Counted from the first letter of the stretch, positions 36,441 to 49,471 are shown. The stretch: 64,000 bases of DNA from Stichopus chloronotus (GCA_021234535.1 CM037841.1:11490825-11554824); one strand, 5' to 3'. The notes: a model not told the origin generated them from the sequence alone. A program made the numbers and translations.

Positions 36441-38170
36441 TTTCTCTCCTTCTGTCTTTTCCTATGGGTGGAAGGTATTTGAGCTCCCTTCCAAGCAAAG
36501 ACTAGCAATGCTTGCACATTTAGGAAGTTCCAATTTGAAAACTTTTACCTGTCAGTTAGGTAATAAAGTATAGTCGCTGTACTAATTTCACAAGTCTTTG
36601 ACATATAATGATGAAACTACATCTATGGATCTTCAGCTGGCATCATGCTGGTTTCTGATAAAATACTGTATGTCTGAAAGCATCTGTAAAGTATCTAAAA
36701 GCCCAATTTGGTTAATTAAGTTCAGCAGGTACAATACACCTTTGAGTTTCTATTTAGTCCCCAATTCAGCTGTACAGTATTTGGTATCATGCTTCTTTTA
36801 TTTATTACTCTTGTTTTGACAGTTAAAAGTGCTCACTTTGTTTTCAAAGCCACAATTGGCTTTTAATTCCATCTGAGACATTTGTTTGGTCTGAAAATGG
36901 TGATTGACCAATGACCTCTGTGGAAAATGGGAGAAAGGTTGACCCTTATCTTTCCCAGAGGAATCATTATCTGAGATACAGCCTCCTTCTGTCATCAAAC
37001 AATGTAGAATAGATTTGTTTTTTGAAGTGGAGACTGTTGCACATGGAAGATTTCTGTGAGGGAAAAGTCTTATTGTGCAATAGAGATAAATAAGTTATTA
37101 CTTGGTCTTATGATGGGGTAGATGGAGGAATTTATGTAGTTTATATAATTGGCAGTCATTTCAACTGTCATATGAGTATATCTCTTGTTCCTGGGAAATT
37201 TGTACTGTACCTAGGCTACCACTGTGCAGGCTGGAGAATTCTTGGCCACCAGTGTTATCTTACATTACATGCATACAGCAGATATTGGAAAATGGTGTGC
37301 AGTATTAATGGCGTCATCTGGTCTATCCTGTGGTTACTACAGTAAACTGCAACTTGAAAAAAATTAATGGAAGTGCATGTATTAGTGGCAAGGAATCACT
37401 AATCCTCTTGGCTTTCTTGTTTAACTGAATGCCTTCAGGGGCTGACGGCGTGGGTGTGGGTGCATCCTTCTTGGGACGAGGCGGGGGAGGGGGTTCTCAA
37501 GTAGCTTCCATCATCACTTCTAAACGGAGTGTCACCATCAATTATTGTGGAGCGTGCCTTATAATTTTTGGTATTTCCTCCATTGCCGGAAGTCGTCTTC
37601 CCAAGGTCGTCTTTGCAGACGTCTTTTTCACTCTCGCAGCACCCCCAAGACAGTTACTGAGGAGCAGTGCAAGCCCCCCCCCCCCCGCCCCCTTAGCCAC
37701 GCCACCTCAGATGTCTTTTTTTTTGTAACAAAAGTATACAATTGCGAAGTTAATTTTCTTCTTAAAATGCAGTTTATTCACTATTCAGCAATTTGCGGAA
37801 ATTTTTTTTTACAGGGGAAGGGGAGGGATGGGAATGTAGTCCCCATTTCCGCCTTGGATTTACCAGTGTCTACACAAAACAGTTTACTTTAAGTTGGCAA
37901 CGTGCTTAAGTGCAATGCATTTGGTGTTCGCTAAGCCACTGAGATCGCAATCCAAAATGGCTTGAGAACCTGCGGGGTAGGAAATGGTTTCAGTGCTAAT
38001 TTTGAAACATGTATAATCTTTGTTTGAATGTTAGGATGCAGTACTTATTACTATATAGCGTTGACTGTTTCCCAAATAGTCTTTAGGCTACATACATACT
38101 TTGATCGTAAATTGCATTCTTATTCACTTTTCTCTTTTTTGATATTCAACTGCTAGGACTTACTCGAAAA
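36441..38170. other. No gene recognised
   Basis: It contains a GC-richer segment at about 37437-37710, bounded by CAGGGGCTGACGGCGTGG and a C tract followed by CCACGCCACCTCAG. This hints at a degraded hAT-type insertion, but the inverted repeats are poor and no target duplication is visible. Open frames at 37429-37892 follow from this composition and show no domain. Confidence 0.4.
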
Positions 38171-39180
38171 AAAGGTGGATGATGGTGGTGGGGGGGGGGG
38201 GGGGCGGGGTTGGGGTGAATCGAGTGGGCGAATAGAGTGGTGATTGTCAACTTAATTTAACATATCCAACACTGGACTCAAAAGAATATAATCATTAAAA
38301 AGATCCACCTGGCTTTTTACGGTTGTGTTATCGGTTGGAAAAAGGGAATCAAAGAGGTTACAGTGGATACAAGAGTCTTCCCAGGATGCCCAAGATATCG
38401 TTTCTGTGCTTTAAATCCTGCAGCCCCTTTAATCTTAATCGCCCTCAAAGATAAAAAAGAGGCGGCTAAGAGACAGCCTATATCCCCCTCCCCTTCCAAA
38501 AATATGTGTAAAAAATGACTTCTGGAGATGCAAAATATTGCAGAGGATTGCATGCTAATATTTTTCAACGTGGTGACTATCTGAACTAATAACAAAAGTT
38601 ATTAGTGCAGAAACCAGATACCTTTCTTATGCAACCATTAACACTAGGATTTCATGGGAGAGAATATGACTAAAGAAGTTGCAAAATATTGAACCAAATT
38701 GAGCCTAAGGTTACCTCTCAGTTGAAAAAAAAACTCTCAAAGAGAAGGAGGACAACTGGGAGGTCGTCTCCTTAGACCCCTCCCCTAGGGTTGGAGATCA
38801 GTCATCGCATGCTTTTCTACCTATCAAAATACCATGTCATATAAACATTTTATCAACATGGTGTCCAATATGTATCACTAAACAGTTTTCTACAAGAAAA
38901 CTAGCCCCATTGTTATGTAATCATTGATGATTTTGTTTTAAATGAAACGCTACAATAGACCGAAGGTAAGCATTGTTTAATAAATGTTTAACTTACCCCG
39001 GAAACTAGGATTTCTTGTTAAAGAATATTACTCAAAGAAATGCCAAAGATTGCCTCTAAGTTGAAAAGAAAAGTATCAAAGTGGAACGGCACACATTCCT
39101 ACTTAAACACTTCACAAGCCAAAGAGCACCCAACTTTTGCCCCCCCCCCCCATAAAAATGCCCTGGCCCCATCACTGGTT
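38171..39180. repeat. hAT-like relic sharing internal modules with the element at 46026-46853
   Basis: A G tract (about 38188-38203) lies near the left side and a C tract (about 39139-39150) near the right. The right side ends GCCCTGGCCCCATCACTG (about 39160-39177), a CAGTGATGGGG-type terminus. Two internal copies (about 38640-38760 and 38998-39080) carry 'aatatgactaaagaagttgcaaaatattg', 'ctaaggttacct' and 'agttgaaaa' modules, matching the internal repeat unit of the intact hAT-type element at 46026-46853. The left boundary is not established. Confidence 0.45.
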
Positions 39181-39835
39181 CAAATGACTGCATTACATTT
39201 ACATGTAGGAAAAATAGAAATTCTATCAAATATCTGTCTGAAAGTATAACTAAAAGGAGACTTTGGGTCTATATGCACACGATGTGATTGTATACTTCGA
39301 TGATACATGCACCTCAGTGCGTGAGCTGTATCGTTGAGATTAATGATCATCGGGGTTTTACCTTTATATTGGGTGACGTTACTCTCCAAGGGACTTCAAA
39401 TTCCTGCTGTAAAATGACGTCATATGGTCATAGCTAGGACGTGCAGCTGTGACGTCATCTTAAGTCGTTATAGATTGTCACTTAAAGGGATTCACCAGTG
39501 AAAAACAGTAACATTTAAAAAGACAGGAAAAATTATCTTTCTAACCGCTGAACACCTATCTCAGTAGAATGATCTGTTTGGAAGCCATGAACTCTTTTAA
39601 CTCTTTTTCACGGTGGTAGAGTGCATTATGGGAGTCTGTGATGTTACAACAGACCACATAATTGAGCATTTCTTGTAATTTTTGATTTTCTCAAGTATGA
39701 GAGTTGCGACCTTTATTTTCACATTTTAACCTCATATTGCAGTGAACCCAATCTCATTTTTTCAATGCTGACAAATTAGAAGAGTAAATGTGCACTTCAA
39801 TTTCAGAGGAAAACATAGGCTTTTTGCAGTAACAA

Positions 39836-40146
39836 TAATAATATAATTTATTAATAATATGTAACAATGCAATGAATAAATAACATATAATAATATAATG
39901 TATCAATAATGCATAATAATTGATATGTATATAGTATGCTAATAATGTATAATAATATAATGTACTAAAATATATAACAATATAATGTTTTTATGGTATT
40001 AATATAATACATTAATTAAATGTAATAACATAATGCATTAATAATAACACACTGTGTCAATAGCATATAATGTAATTTATTGTGTACAATAAAAGAATGT
40101 AATTATTATATAATAATATACTATATCAATAATATGTGACAAATGC
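39836..40146. repeat. Low-complexity AT-rich block (ATA/TAATAAT-type)
   Basis: About 310 bp consist almost entirely of A and T, in imperfect 'aataatataatgtattaat' repeats, with only occasional C or G. There is no coding potential. It may act as an easily melted or matrix-attachment-like segment, but that is speculation. Confidence 0.7.
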
Positions 40147-42144
40147 AATATATTAGAAAATTTTGGACCCGTCAGGCAACTTGAAGTCCTTCTTGAAGTT
40201 ATATCTCTTCAAAAATCAAGATCTTGAGTTATGAACAAAATATCGGTGTAAGGTTTGAAGTCTCTGCAGTAAAAAGTTCAGGTCGAATTACTCTCAAATC
40301 GCTAAATATCCCTTGTCACAAAGTCTGAATGAATTGCTTTCATTTAGTCGTGAACTTACTGGTACTAAACTGTCCCACATACAGACAGACAGACAAACAG
40401 ACAGACAATACATTTCTAAACGGGGAAGTGGAACTGCAACGTAAATGGTATCCTTATCGAAATCAATTTGGTTGGGCTTAAATTTTGGGATAGAAGCAGC
40501 TACAAATGTTTAGAATGAGAAGCAGCTGGGGACTGGAGATAGGGAAGTTTTGTTGGTTGGATAACAAGTATAATCGTAATCTTATACTTTTTTTTTCTTT
40601 ACAGTAAGTGAAACCTATCTATGACCATACTAGAATTAAACAATTCAGTCGTTATACCTTAAAGCAATATGTCGCATTCTGTCCATTGATATCGATCTAT
40701 GTGCCAACAGAAGAATTATGATAATGTCGAACTGTTACATACGGTATTAAAACAACAAACAGGTTCAACTCAAGTACATATAGGTACGTTAGTGGATAAA
40801 CTGAATGAGCGTAGGTTACATGTTAAAAAAAAAAACCTCGAAAAGAAGACAATCAAAAACAAAAACATAAACCAATATGTGGAAGGGGGAGGGGGGGGGG
40901 GATGGTGAAGCCATAAAAAGTTTCAAAGACGAATTTTTATACGCATTTTATATCCACTACAAAGTCCACAAGTTCAATGTAAACTCATTCAATAAGCTTT
41001 AACTTTCTGACAAAGAGAAAAATACTTCCTCAATTGGTTGAACTAATATCAGCGTTTGATACTTTCCACATCCTTTGTAAAGACAAAACAAAAAAAATGA
41101 GATGCTCAGTTCTCCATATGCAATGTTATAACTAAAGAGTACATTCTCGTTTCATAAACATCTTAAGTATCAGAGAAGCAAATCCTGTTGGGCGAGGTTG
41201 GCACAATGACGTCAAAATCTACGCAAATTCAGTTATTTTTGAACAACCAGCCAGTGGAACTTGAGCCCGTAGTACAGAGACCGTTCTCTGTGTTATTTTC
41301 ACGCCCTAAAATAGTATACGTTAACTGGTTAAAATCAGTTAGAGAACTTTTTAGTGTACCAATGCCTTTCGGCACCCCACACTGTAGCTCCTTAAATGTC
41401 ATTTACGATGTTTTTGTACAAAAGCTGAATAGAGCATGGGAGAGGACCAGGGAAGGGAAAACGGTCTTTGGGACTATTTAAAGCTCCTCCCTCCTGTCAC
41501 ATGAGAATTGCTACGCCGTGTCCATCAAACACTATAGACGTCCTTGCATTAACATGTGAGGTTTCAACCACAAATACTTTGTCTACTTATATCTCTTGAT
41601 TTGTCATTATATTGCTTTAAGTTAGTCATTCGATATAGATAGCCTTTATAAACCTATTCGCATCGTCAACCAATGTTTTGTCACCACAAAGCCTCCGCAG
41701 CGTATGGTCGAGTGGTCTACCTACGTTACTTCCTCTGGCCAAATAAGGTTCTCTAATGAGAACAGGAGGAAAGTATTCAGACACCTCCACTACGATAAAA
41801 GGTACAACATATATATATATATATATACCAGGTTTGAAAACGAAATTTCCTGCAGCTAATCTTCTTCAGTATTTTCTTCACAAACATATTTTGTGCTCAA
41901 AAAAGTTATTAATCGATTGGTGAAGAAAAGTAAAGATTTTCTTGTAAAAAAAAAGCTGTGGCCCATACCATTACCCCCGAATCTTTGAAATGGTTTCACC
42001 CGGTTTCTGGCTGCCTCAAGCAAGATACCGACATCGTCAGACTGCAGGTATCACGTATGCATTCTTTTCCGTCACTCGACCCTTCGGATTACTTGGCTCC
42101 TGGATCTGCTAAGGAAGGAACATCGGTCTCGATAAAACTCAACA
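40147..42144. other. Upstream flank of the myosin light chain gene; no separate gene
   Basis: It holds an (AT)n microsatellite at 41809-41827 and a G run near 40888-40900. The interval just before 42145 would be promoter or 5' UTR of the myosin regulatory light chain gene if the start-codon exon proposed there is right. Open frames at 41188-41481 and 41958-42161 show no domain I recognise. Confidence 0.4.
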
Positions 42145-45100
42145 ATGGTAAGTTTCCATAAAAACTGTTCTTGATACCAGTTTTGCACCAATGAAGATGT
42201 GTAATTACTCTAAGTGTACCCTTTAACTGATTACTTATGTTTCGTCTTAGATAAGTTTAACCGGTGCGAAATTGTTTCGATAATACCTTTTAATTGTTCG
42301 AATCTTATAGGATTTTCTTAACATTCTTTTCCATTTCATAACATGAATTGTGCAAATTAGATCATTGGCCATACCGTTCAGTTTAAATATATTTCTGAAT
42401 GAGTCTTTGGTTTGCTTCCAAACGGTTTGAGGCATTGCTCTGAGACAGGATCTGTTCTGTTCGGTGTCGTACATTTTGAAGATTGTCAGTAAATTGTTTG
42501 ACCTTTACATCCTAAGTTGACGTATACTAACTGCAGACACGAATGAGTATTACCAATAACACAACAAAAAGGTGTTTCATGTCAAAACGATTTATAAATA
42601 TTTTTGTAAGGCGTTCTGACACTAGTTTAGAATGAGATGGTTGTTATTTGGCGCTAGTGACCTCATTACTCCATTTTAATATTTAAAGATGATGAGTTTA
42701 GGAATTAGAGTGCCGATGGTGAATAGTCATGATCTGTTGAGAAGGTAAGAAATGATGGCGTAGCTTACCTTGTCATGTTCATATAATTATTGCAAATGTT
42801 ACAATTGGATAATAAAACTGATAAACATGTTCATTTCAAGGTCATCCTTTAGAACCTCTAACAACTGTAGGCTTGAAACGAGATGTCATTTGAAAAATAA
42901 TGTTGTCTTCAACGAACAAAAATTTAATGATTTGTTGAATTCTAAAATGTTGATATGTGTTGACAACTTCTGCTAAACAATCACGACAGGATTGTAGTCT
43001 CCACGCAAAGACAGAAGTAAAACAAGAACAACTTAGTAAAAAAATGAAACACATGAATGTTATCTATAATGTTATGATTTTAGCTGATGATGAATTACAT
43101 GTGATGTGCATGGTATACCTTACTGGGTTTGTATATCGACCAATACTGATACCAAACATATGCTCTTATAGAAACATGCTTTTGACATATGGGGGATTTT
43201 GCCATATCACCATGTTAGGTAAGATGTCAGTTTCTTCATTGGTGGTAGAAGTAGTAACAAAAACCAAATAGTCGTTTTTCAAACTCATATTGAAATTTAA
43301 ACCGCTTTATATAATGACAGATTTTTTTATGTAAATCATATGAAACTACAACCAAACTAAAACACCGTCTCTTTATTTTTTTAAACCATGGAGTGTAATG
43401 AAAAGTTTGTTTCAAAAAGATATTTTCCTAACTTTATTGTTGCTCAGTGCTTAGGTGTTGCTCAAACTTAAAACTTAAAAAGTTTTCTAAAGGTCAATAC
43501 GAATAAAACTGAAAGTACATTGCGCGGTTTTAGTTTTAATTATAATATAAAAAAATGTTTTCTCCTAGACCTAAAATCCACATACGTTCTTTCTCATCAA
43601 CCAACACATTGAAAAAATCCATAATGTGTTACATACATAGCCCTACATCTGTCGTTAGTGTATCCTACGGGGTAATAAGAACAAATATCGGTAGTGTAAC
43701 TTGCTGCTCATTAACGCAGTGAGTGTGTGGGTGATATGACCACAAAACGTTGACTCTCTAACGAGGGACTGGGAGAGATTTCTAAGGAGACAAGAGGAGG
43801 GAGGAATTCTTGGTATGCAAGGAATGTCCTAACGAACCGTTCATCTTGCTAGGTCTCTGCTACTGGAGATGAGCATGATGCATAGTATACGATTCAATTG
43901 TAACATAGATTGTGTAGGTGTACTGCATGGCCCAACGCCAACTTGGTAAAGAGAAACATATAACGAAATACGACTCTCTACGACACCACTAGGAGTGGAA
44001 CAGAACTCCGCCAAGTGAATGATCTGACAGTGTACGAAACTCACGGCATGGTTCCTGAATGTCATTAGGTTATAGTTTCTGGATGATATAGACAGTATTA
44101 CAGTTTTGGTTTGTGAGATAAAATAGGAATATTTTAATAAAAGTTAAAATAAAAAGAATGGGGACAGATGACAAGGGAAAAAAGACAACAATATACAACT
44201 GTTTATGTATTTTGTTCATGGAAATGTGATCACGTTGGTAGAAATATAGTGTCAGGGACGTAGAAAATGCGATTTAAATACGTCGATCCCATGTAAAGTT
44301 CCGTCAGATTCCTCACAATCATGCAACTGCTATGTATAATCTCGTCGACCAGTCAGTGGAAATAAATATTCCAAGCTGAATGGATCAGTATGAAACGATA
44401 AAGATCAAATGAAGGAATTTTAAACTCATCATGATGTCGTTGTCTGTTTGAGAACATTTTTTTTTTTCGAAGTGCCTGCCCTGGAATGCAGAGAGAGAGA
44501 GAGAGAGAGAAAGGGGGGGGGGGGGGGATATCAGTGTATGCCAGATCACATGACATACCAACTGTTGAAGTGAGATGATGATGCCCTCTCTAGAACATTT
44601 AAATGAAATAAAAAAAAGTCACTCAACCACAATGAAGTGAATAGGATTTAATATTAGTTAGAGCATATAGTCACATATGGGAATTCAGCCAGGAGCTTCC
44701 AGCCAGTCGTTAAATTTCAGTGTAGTTGATGTACAGAATGATAATTTTGCTCTCTTTTTGATATTTTCAGGCAAGCAAAAAGAAGTCATCGGGAAAGACA
44801 AAGAAGCGCGCACAACGTGCGACTTCTAACGTGTTTGCTATGTTCGACCAGTCACAGATTCAGGAGTTCAAGGAGGTAAGTACAACATACGTAATTATAA
44901 CGTCAGAGAATCAAGGTATCCCCAGACGCTGCCCAGTTTAATCCTGATAACCCGTTCCCCGTCAAAAATCTCTATTTTGCTGGCCCTCATTACAGCAAGT
45001 AGATCCGCAGTTTTGAACAGAGAATTTAAACAGTTTTAACTGGGAACTGCTTTGAGTATTGTTTACCCTCTATGATTTATCTCAATTAGAACTTTACATC

Positions 45101-48100
45101 AAGTCAATTCCCCCGAGGGTGGTGGTTGTGATGGGGGGCATTTCGTATTACTCATTTTCCTCACACCTCGTTCTGGACATTTCTTTCTATTTTGTAGGCG
45201 TTTAATCTGATCGACCAGAACCATGACGGTTTCATCGACAAAGAAGATTTGCACGACATGTTGGCGTCTATGGGTACGTTTAAATTAACTCCTTTAGAGA
45301 CATATATTGATATGTAATTACCAGGTATAAGGAATCCCGTGCAGTTTCTCCCTGTCCGTCTCTCCGTCTCGACGCCCTCTTGAAATATCACGACAAAGTT
45401 TTGTACATGAAGTATGCACAAAACTGCTCCACAACTGTTTATTTTATCTAACAGTGTCCTATTTGGAAATCATGCAGAGATACTTTTCACAAAGGTTTAT
45501 TATTTGCCTTTCATGCACGGTATAGGGAAGCATATCCACATTGCCATATGCGCAAGGTATATTGTGTTGATCGTGGAAGACAGGAAGGACACTCCCTATG
45601 TTGAAATTTAGGACAAAACACCAAATTTAACCCATATTTCATCTCGAAGAACAGTAATAGAGAATGATATAGTTTTCTAAAAAGACAATCTAATAGGGAT
45701 GGCTAAACACTGGAAGAGAATTCGATAAAATTAAAAGGGGAAGTAGATGCTTGAATTAAATGTCTGTAAATACTTACGCCACCTGATCTCTCTAGGATCT
45801 TTGCTTCTGGTCAGCAGCGACACCACTGGATAAGAGGGAGGGGGGAGCGTCAGGGGCACAGTGTTTTTGTTTCCAAGACAGGAGGGGCCTCGACTATTTG
45901 GGGTGAAACCTTTTGATGACGAATTGCTGAAAACACATTCAACCGAACCCTGTTTGTCTGTCCTCTGCAATTTATACCACCAAAAATGTTCCACTTCAAG
46001 GGCATCGTGTTAGTATTCTTACAGTCAGTGCCGTCGCAACCGGGGGGGGGGGGGCACCCGTCCCCCCCCCCCCAAAAAAGAACAAAACAACAAACCTGTC
46101 AGAACGACCGAAGATAGTTAGAAAATCTTAAATACCAATTGGAACCTGAATTTTTCATATCTCAGTAGCTTATTTTATGGCATAAAAAGATGCCAAATAT
46201 TGCACCAGATTGTGTGTAATGTTATTGTAATTGAGGAATTTCTCAATAAATCTGAAATGCCATTTGCATTTCTCATAGTTCAGTACAGGAACGACGATAG
46301 TCGGAAAATCTGAAATACCAGTGGAATTTAATCATATCTCAATCTAGAACATTTTATGACATAGAAAGATGCTTACTATAGCACCAGATTGTGGCTCAGA
46401 TTTCCTGGTGATTGGAAAAATTCTCAATAAATCTGAAATGCCAGTTGGAATTTCTCCTATGAAAGTGTAGAAGCGACGATGGTCGGAAAATCCTAAATAC
46501 CAGTTGAAAGTTTACATGCAGTAGCACATTTTATGATATAGAAAGATGCCAAAAATTGCACCAGATTGTGTTTAAGGTTACCTGGTAATTGAAAAAATTT
46601 TCAGTAAATGTAAAATGCCAGCTGAAATTCTTCATACTTCAACTTAGGTGCGACGTTAGTCGGAAATTGTGAAATACCAATTGAAATGTTTCATATCTCA
46701 GTCTAGCACATGTTATGACTTCAAAAGACGCTAAATATTGCACGATCTTGCATCTAAGTTTGAGCGTGAGGACATAGTTGGAAAAAACACCCAGTCAGTC
46801 GGAATTTTTTAACTTCACATACCCCTAAAGATGTGACCCTAGCTACGGCCCTGCTTACAGTTGATTATGTTATATTAAGTTAAAGGTAAAAAGTTTTGCA
46901 CACTGTAAAATGTTTTGTAAACTTTCATTGCTTTCATTTTTTTTAAATGTTCAAAACTTAGGCAAGAATCCATCAGACAAGGAACTCGATGATATGGTCA
47001 ACGAAGTACCGGGCAGTATCAACTTTACAATGTTCCTAACTATGTTTGGTGAAAAGTTAACAGGTTTGTCTCAACATGTCTTTTTTATTGGAACTTCTTA
47101 ATTTATCAGTCACGTTATTTCATCCCCTCCCCCCTCATTCTTTTGTTATATTTCATGTTCGTGGCATTTGATCCGCTATGTTCTTTCTGCGACTCGGATT
47201 ATGTAACATAAATAGATGGCCCATGAAAAATGCTGTATCATTATTCAGTGTTGTATCAGTTTTTAACCCAACACTGGATTTGTACATGTCAAGGAAATTA
47301 AAGCACATGAGACTGCCACCGTGGTATATCTCTGCGTCTTTATCCATCAGTGAATCATCAAAAACGAAAAACAAACTTCAATTGGCTCATGCGTCGTAGG
47401 TCGCGGAATTTAAGTTGCGTCTTTGTAATAATTTGAATTCTTAACATTACCTTTGAAATTGCAGTCCACTTGCTATGTTCTATCATGACATGTACAAATA
47501 TCCTTTAGATTTTGAGGTTAAGTTTAGAAAATTTAGAATTGTAATCTCATCCCCCCCCCCCCCGGTTGATATGGATCTCTTGGGGGAATACCACTCGTGA
47601 CGACTTTCGATTTTCTAAAAACTTCTAAACCTCACACGACTGTCCTAACTTTCACATCATCTCTGCTGTAATTGGTGATCTCCAAAATCCAAACAAAAAC
47701 AAACAAGAATAGTGATTTTGTCTGAAAACAAGACGGTAAAGAGATCCTCCTGGCTCATTTTAGTCATTTTTCAGGAGCAAGGTGGACCCTCTCGGGGAAA
47801 TGCACGTTGCATGTAACGGTGGTGTGCTATCACAGCTAAGAATGCGCACTAAAGCCTGCATACCTGGTGCTCACTCTCTCGAATTTCCATATCTTGTCAG
47901 GTACGGATCCGGAAGAGACGATATTGAACGCATTTAGATTATTTGACGAAGATAAGAAAGGATACATATCAGAAGACTAGTAAGTATATCAATTGGAATT
48001 ACATACAGGAAAATGCGTCAATGTTAAATCGAGAGGAGAACGTTACGTGTTTTGAAACATTTAGGAAAGCTCAACATTGAGAGTGGAAAATTAACTGAAA

Positions 48101-48921
48101 ACTCACTCTCTCGTAGTCCGTGACTAAATAACGTAACAATGGCTATTAAAAGTTGTTGTTTCAGTCAATATGTTTTTCTTGAATAGCTACAGTTCAATCT
48201 TAAGCTCCCTGGGACAAAAAGGTATTTTTTGACAAAATTGTTTACGAGTGTGGAAATACAAGAGATAAAAAGTAACATTTGAACAGTTCAACCGTGGTCG
48301 ATATTGGAGTGGTTCAGGGAGTGATTAAATGATAGAAATGCTTGTGTGACTGTATCTCATATCATCATCAAGACATTCAAGTCGGTTGTGCTAAATTCAA
48401 CAAAGACCACGTGATATTCATTAAGCAGTGACGGTGGTCGGCTGTGGGACCGGTAAGGGGGGGGGGTATAGTCAAGGACGACTTTGATAAGTAAACATCA
48501 CTCAGCTTTCTGACCGTTTGATATATTCACTCAATGTCCGCTATGGGCAGAATACATAACATGACGTATGTGGTATGCTTAAGCTGTTAAGGATATTTCG
48601 TTGATAAAAAGCTCGATCCCTTCTGTATCAGTTGCGGAAAAATCCAAATCTTTCCTAGATATGCCGTCAAAGGAGTGATAATCAAGACCAACTTCAAGTC
48701 ACACACATTTCAATTGTCCACTATTTTTTTTTTGGTTCTTCTCACCACACAGCCTTACAAATCTGTTGATGACACGAGGAGAACATTTCACCAACGATGA
48801 GATCGAGGCTGCCTACAAGGGCGCCCCCATAGATGATGAAGGTAACCTCGACTACGGCGCTTTCGTCAGAATGATCAAACACGGTACTCAAGACGAATCG
48901 CTGGTGAAGTCGGATTCATAG
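42145..48921 (+). CDS. Myosin II regulatory light chain (non-muscle/smooth type, MYL9/MYL12/sqh-like)
   Basis: Six exons are read: 42145-42147 (ATG only, inferred), 44771-44875, 45198-45273, 46962-47063, 47901-47979, 48753-48921. They give 177 residues, against about 171-174 in the family. The N-terminus is basic, followed by [15 protein letters not shown], which carries the Thr-Ser pair (here T19/S20) phosphorylated by myosin light chain kinase or Rho kinase. [20 protein letters not shown] then begins EF-hand 1, with a canonical [12 protein letters not shown] loop. [14 protein letters not shown] and the degenerate EF-hands 2-4 follow in the expected order. The product binds the IQ motif of the myosin II heavy-chain neck and controls filament assembly and contraction. 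All junctions keep phase; the donor at 47064 (GTTTGT) is weak but necessary. The start exon is the uncertain part: AACAATG/GTAAGT at 42145 joins exactly to GCAAGC, giving M-ASKKK. Confidence 0.93.
42148..44770. other. First intron of the myosin light chain gene
   Basis: This is 2.6 kb between the inferred ATG exon and the first long coding exon. It contains a (GA)n tract at 44491-44511 followed directly by a G run to 44527. If the proposed start exon is wrong, the true first exon lies here or further upstream. Confidence 0.4.
44491..44527. repeat. (GA)n/(G)n microsatellite
   Basis: About ten GA dinucleotides are followed by fifteen consecutive G residues. It lies about 240 bp upstream of the acceptor of the first long myosin light chain exon. 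Confidence 0.85.
46026..46853. mobile_element. Non-autonomous hAT-type transposon with perfect 8-bp target-site duplication
   Basis: CTTACAGT occurs immediately outside both ends (46018-46025 and 46854-46861). The element starts CAGTGCCGTCGCAACC and the reverse complement of its end reads CAGGGCCGTAGCTAGG. Short imperfect terminal inverted repeats plus an 8-bp duplication are the hallmarks of the hAT superfamily. A G run (about 46040-46051) and a C run (about 46062-46073) follow the left end. The interior is about four tandem units of 177-187 bp, each with 'cga(c)ga..gtcggaaaatc', 'aaatacca', 'gatgccaaa.attgcaccagattgtg' and 'cagtaaatctgaaatgcca' modules. It encodes nothing. It sits in the intron between the third and fourth myosin light chain exons, 108 bp before the next acceptor, without disrupting splice sites. 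Confidence 0.85.
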
Positions 48922-49465
48922 AATCGAAATCACAACTCATCAGAAAGGAAGGGGGGGGGGGGTCGGGGGTAGCTATGGGATCACATGGGACAGTGGCGGT
49001 GTCGGGGTGGGGGGGGGCACCCCTTGTAGCGTATCTTCACTATTCATCACAAACGCAAACGGCCGAATCGTTTTCTTTTCCAATTGTTTCCAGAAGAACA
49101 ATCTTTTCTTACAAGATCAAGACATTGCCTACTTGGATATTCTTCTCAAAGAGAAACGGGAGAAAAGAGCCGTTTGGTTGAATTGTGGACCGCAAAATGA
49201 GCGACATTGGGAAATGTTAAATCAAAATCACAAAAATATAAACGGAAAGTGACGCTTGACACTTTGTGAGGAAAAGACTTACGATTGAAAACGAATGAAA
49301 CAGTTACCGATTTGTCAGGAAAATTCTTTCCAAAACACCAGATTCCGAAGTGATATTTTAGTTCTGATTCTATCGTATCGTGTTTATTGTGCCTTCTCTT
49401 TTGTTTTAACATAGCGTCTTTGTTGTCACCTTTTATGTATAATCTTTATACTTGTTCAAAGACAA

Positions 49466-49471
49466 AATAAA
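49466..49471 (+). terminator. Poly(A) signal of the myosin light chain gene
   Basis: AATAAA lies 545 bp after the stop codon (48919-48921) and is the first canonical hexamer downstream. The intervening 3' UTR contains G runs at about 48950-48962 and 49008-49017. Confidence 0.6.

Noticed and set aside
37437..37710. hAT insertion bounded by CAGGGGCTGACGGCGTGG and CCACGCCACCTCAG
   Set aside because: The inverted ends match poorly and no 8-bp duplication is visible, unlike the element at 46026-46853.
39482..39490. TTAAAGGGA as the left end of another MITE copy
   Set aside because: The interior does not match the family and no right end was found; nine bases are expected by chance in AT-rich DNA.
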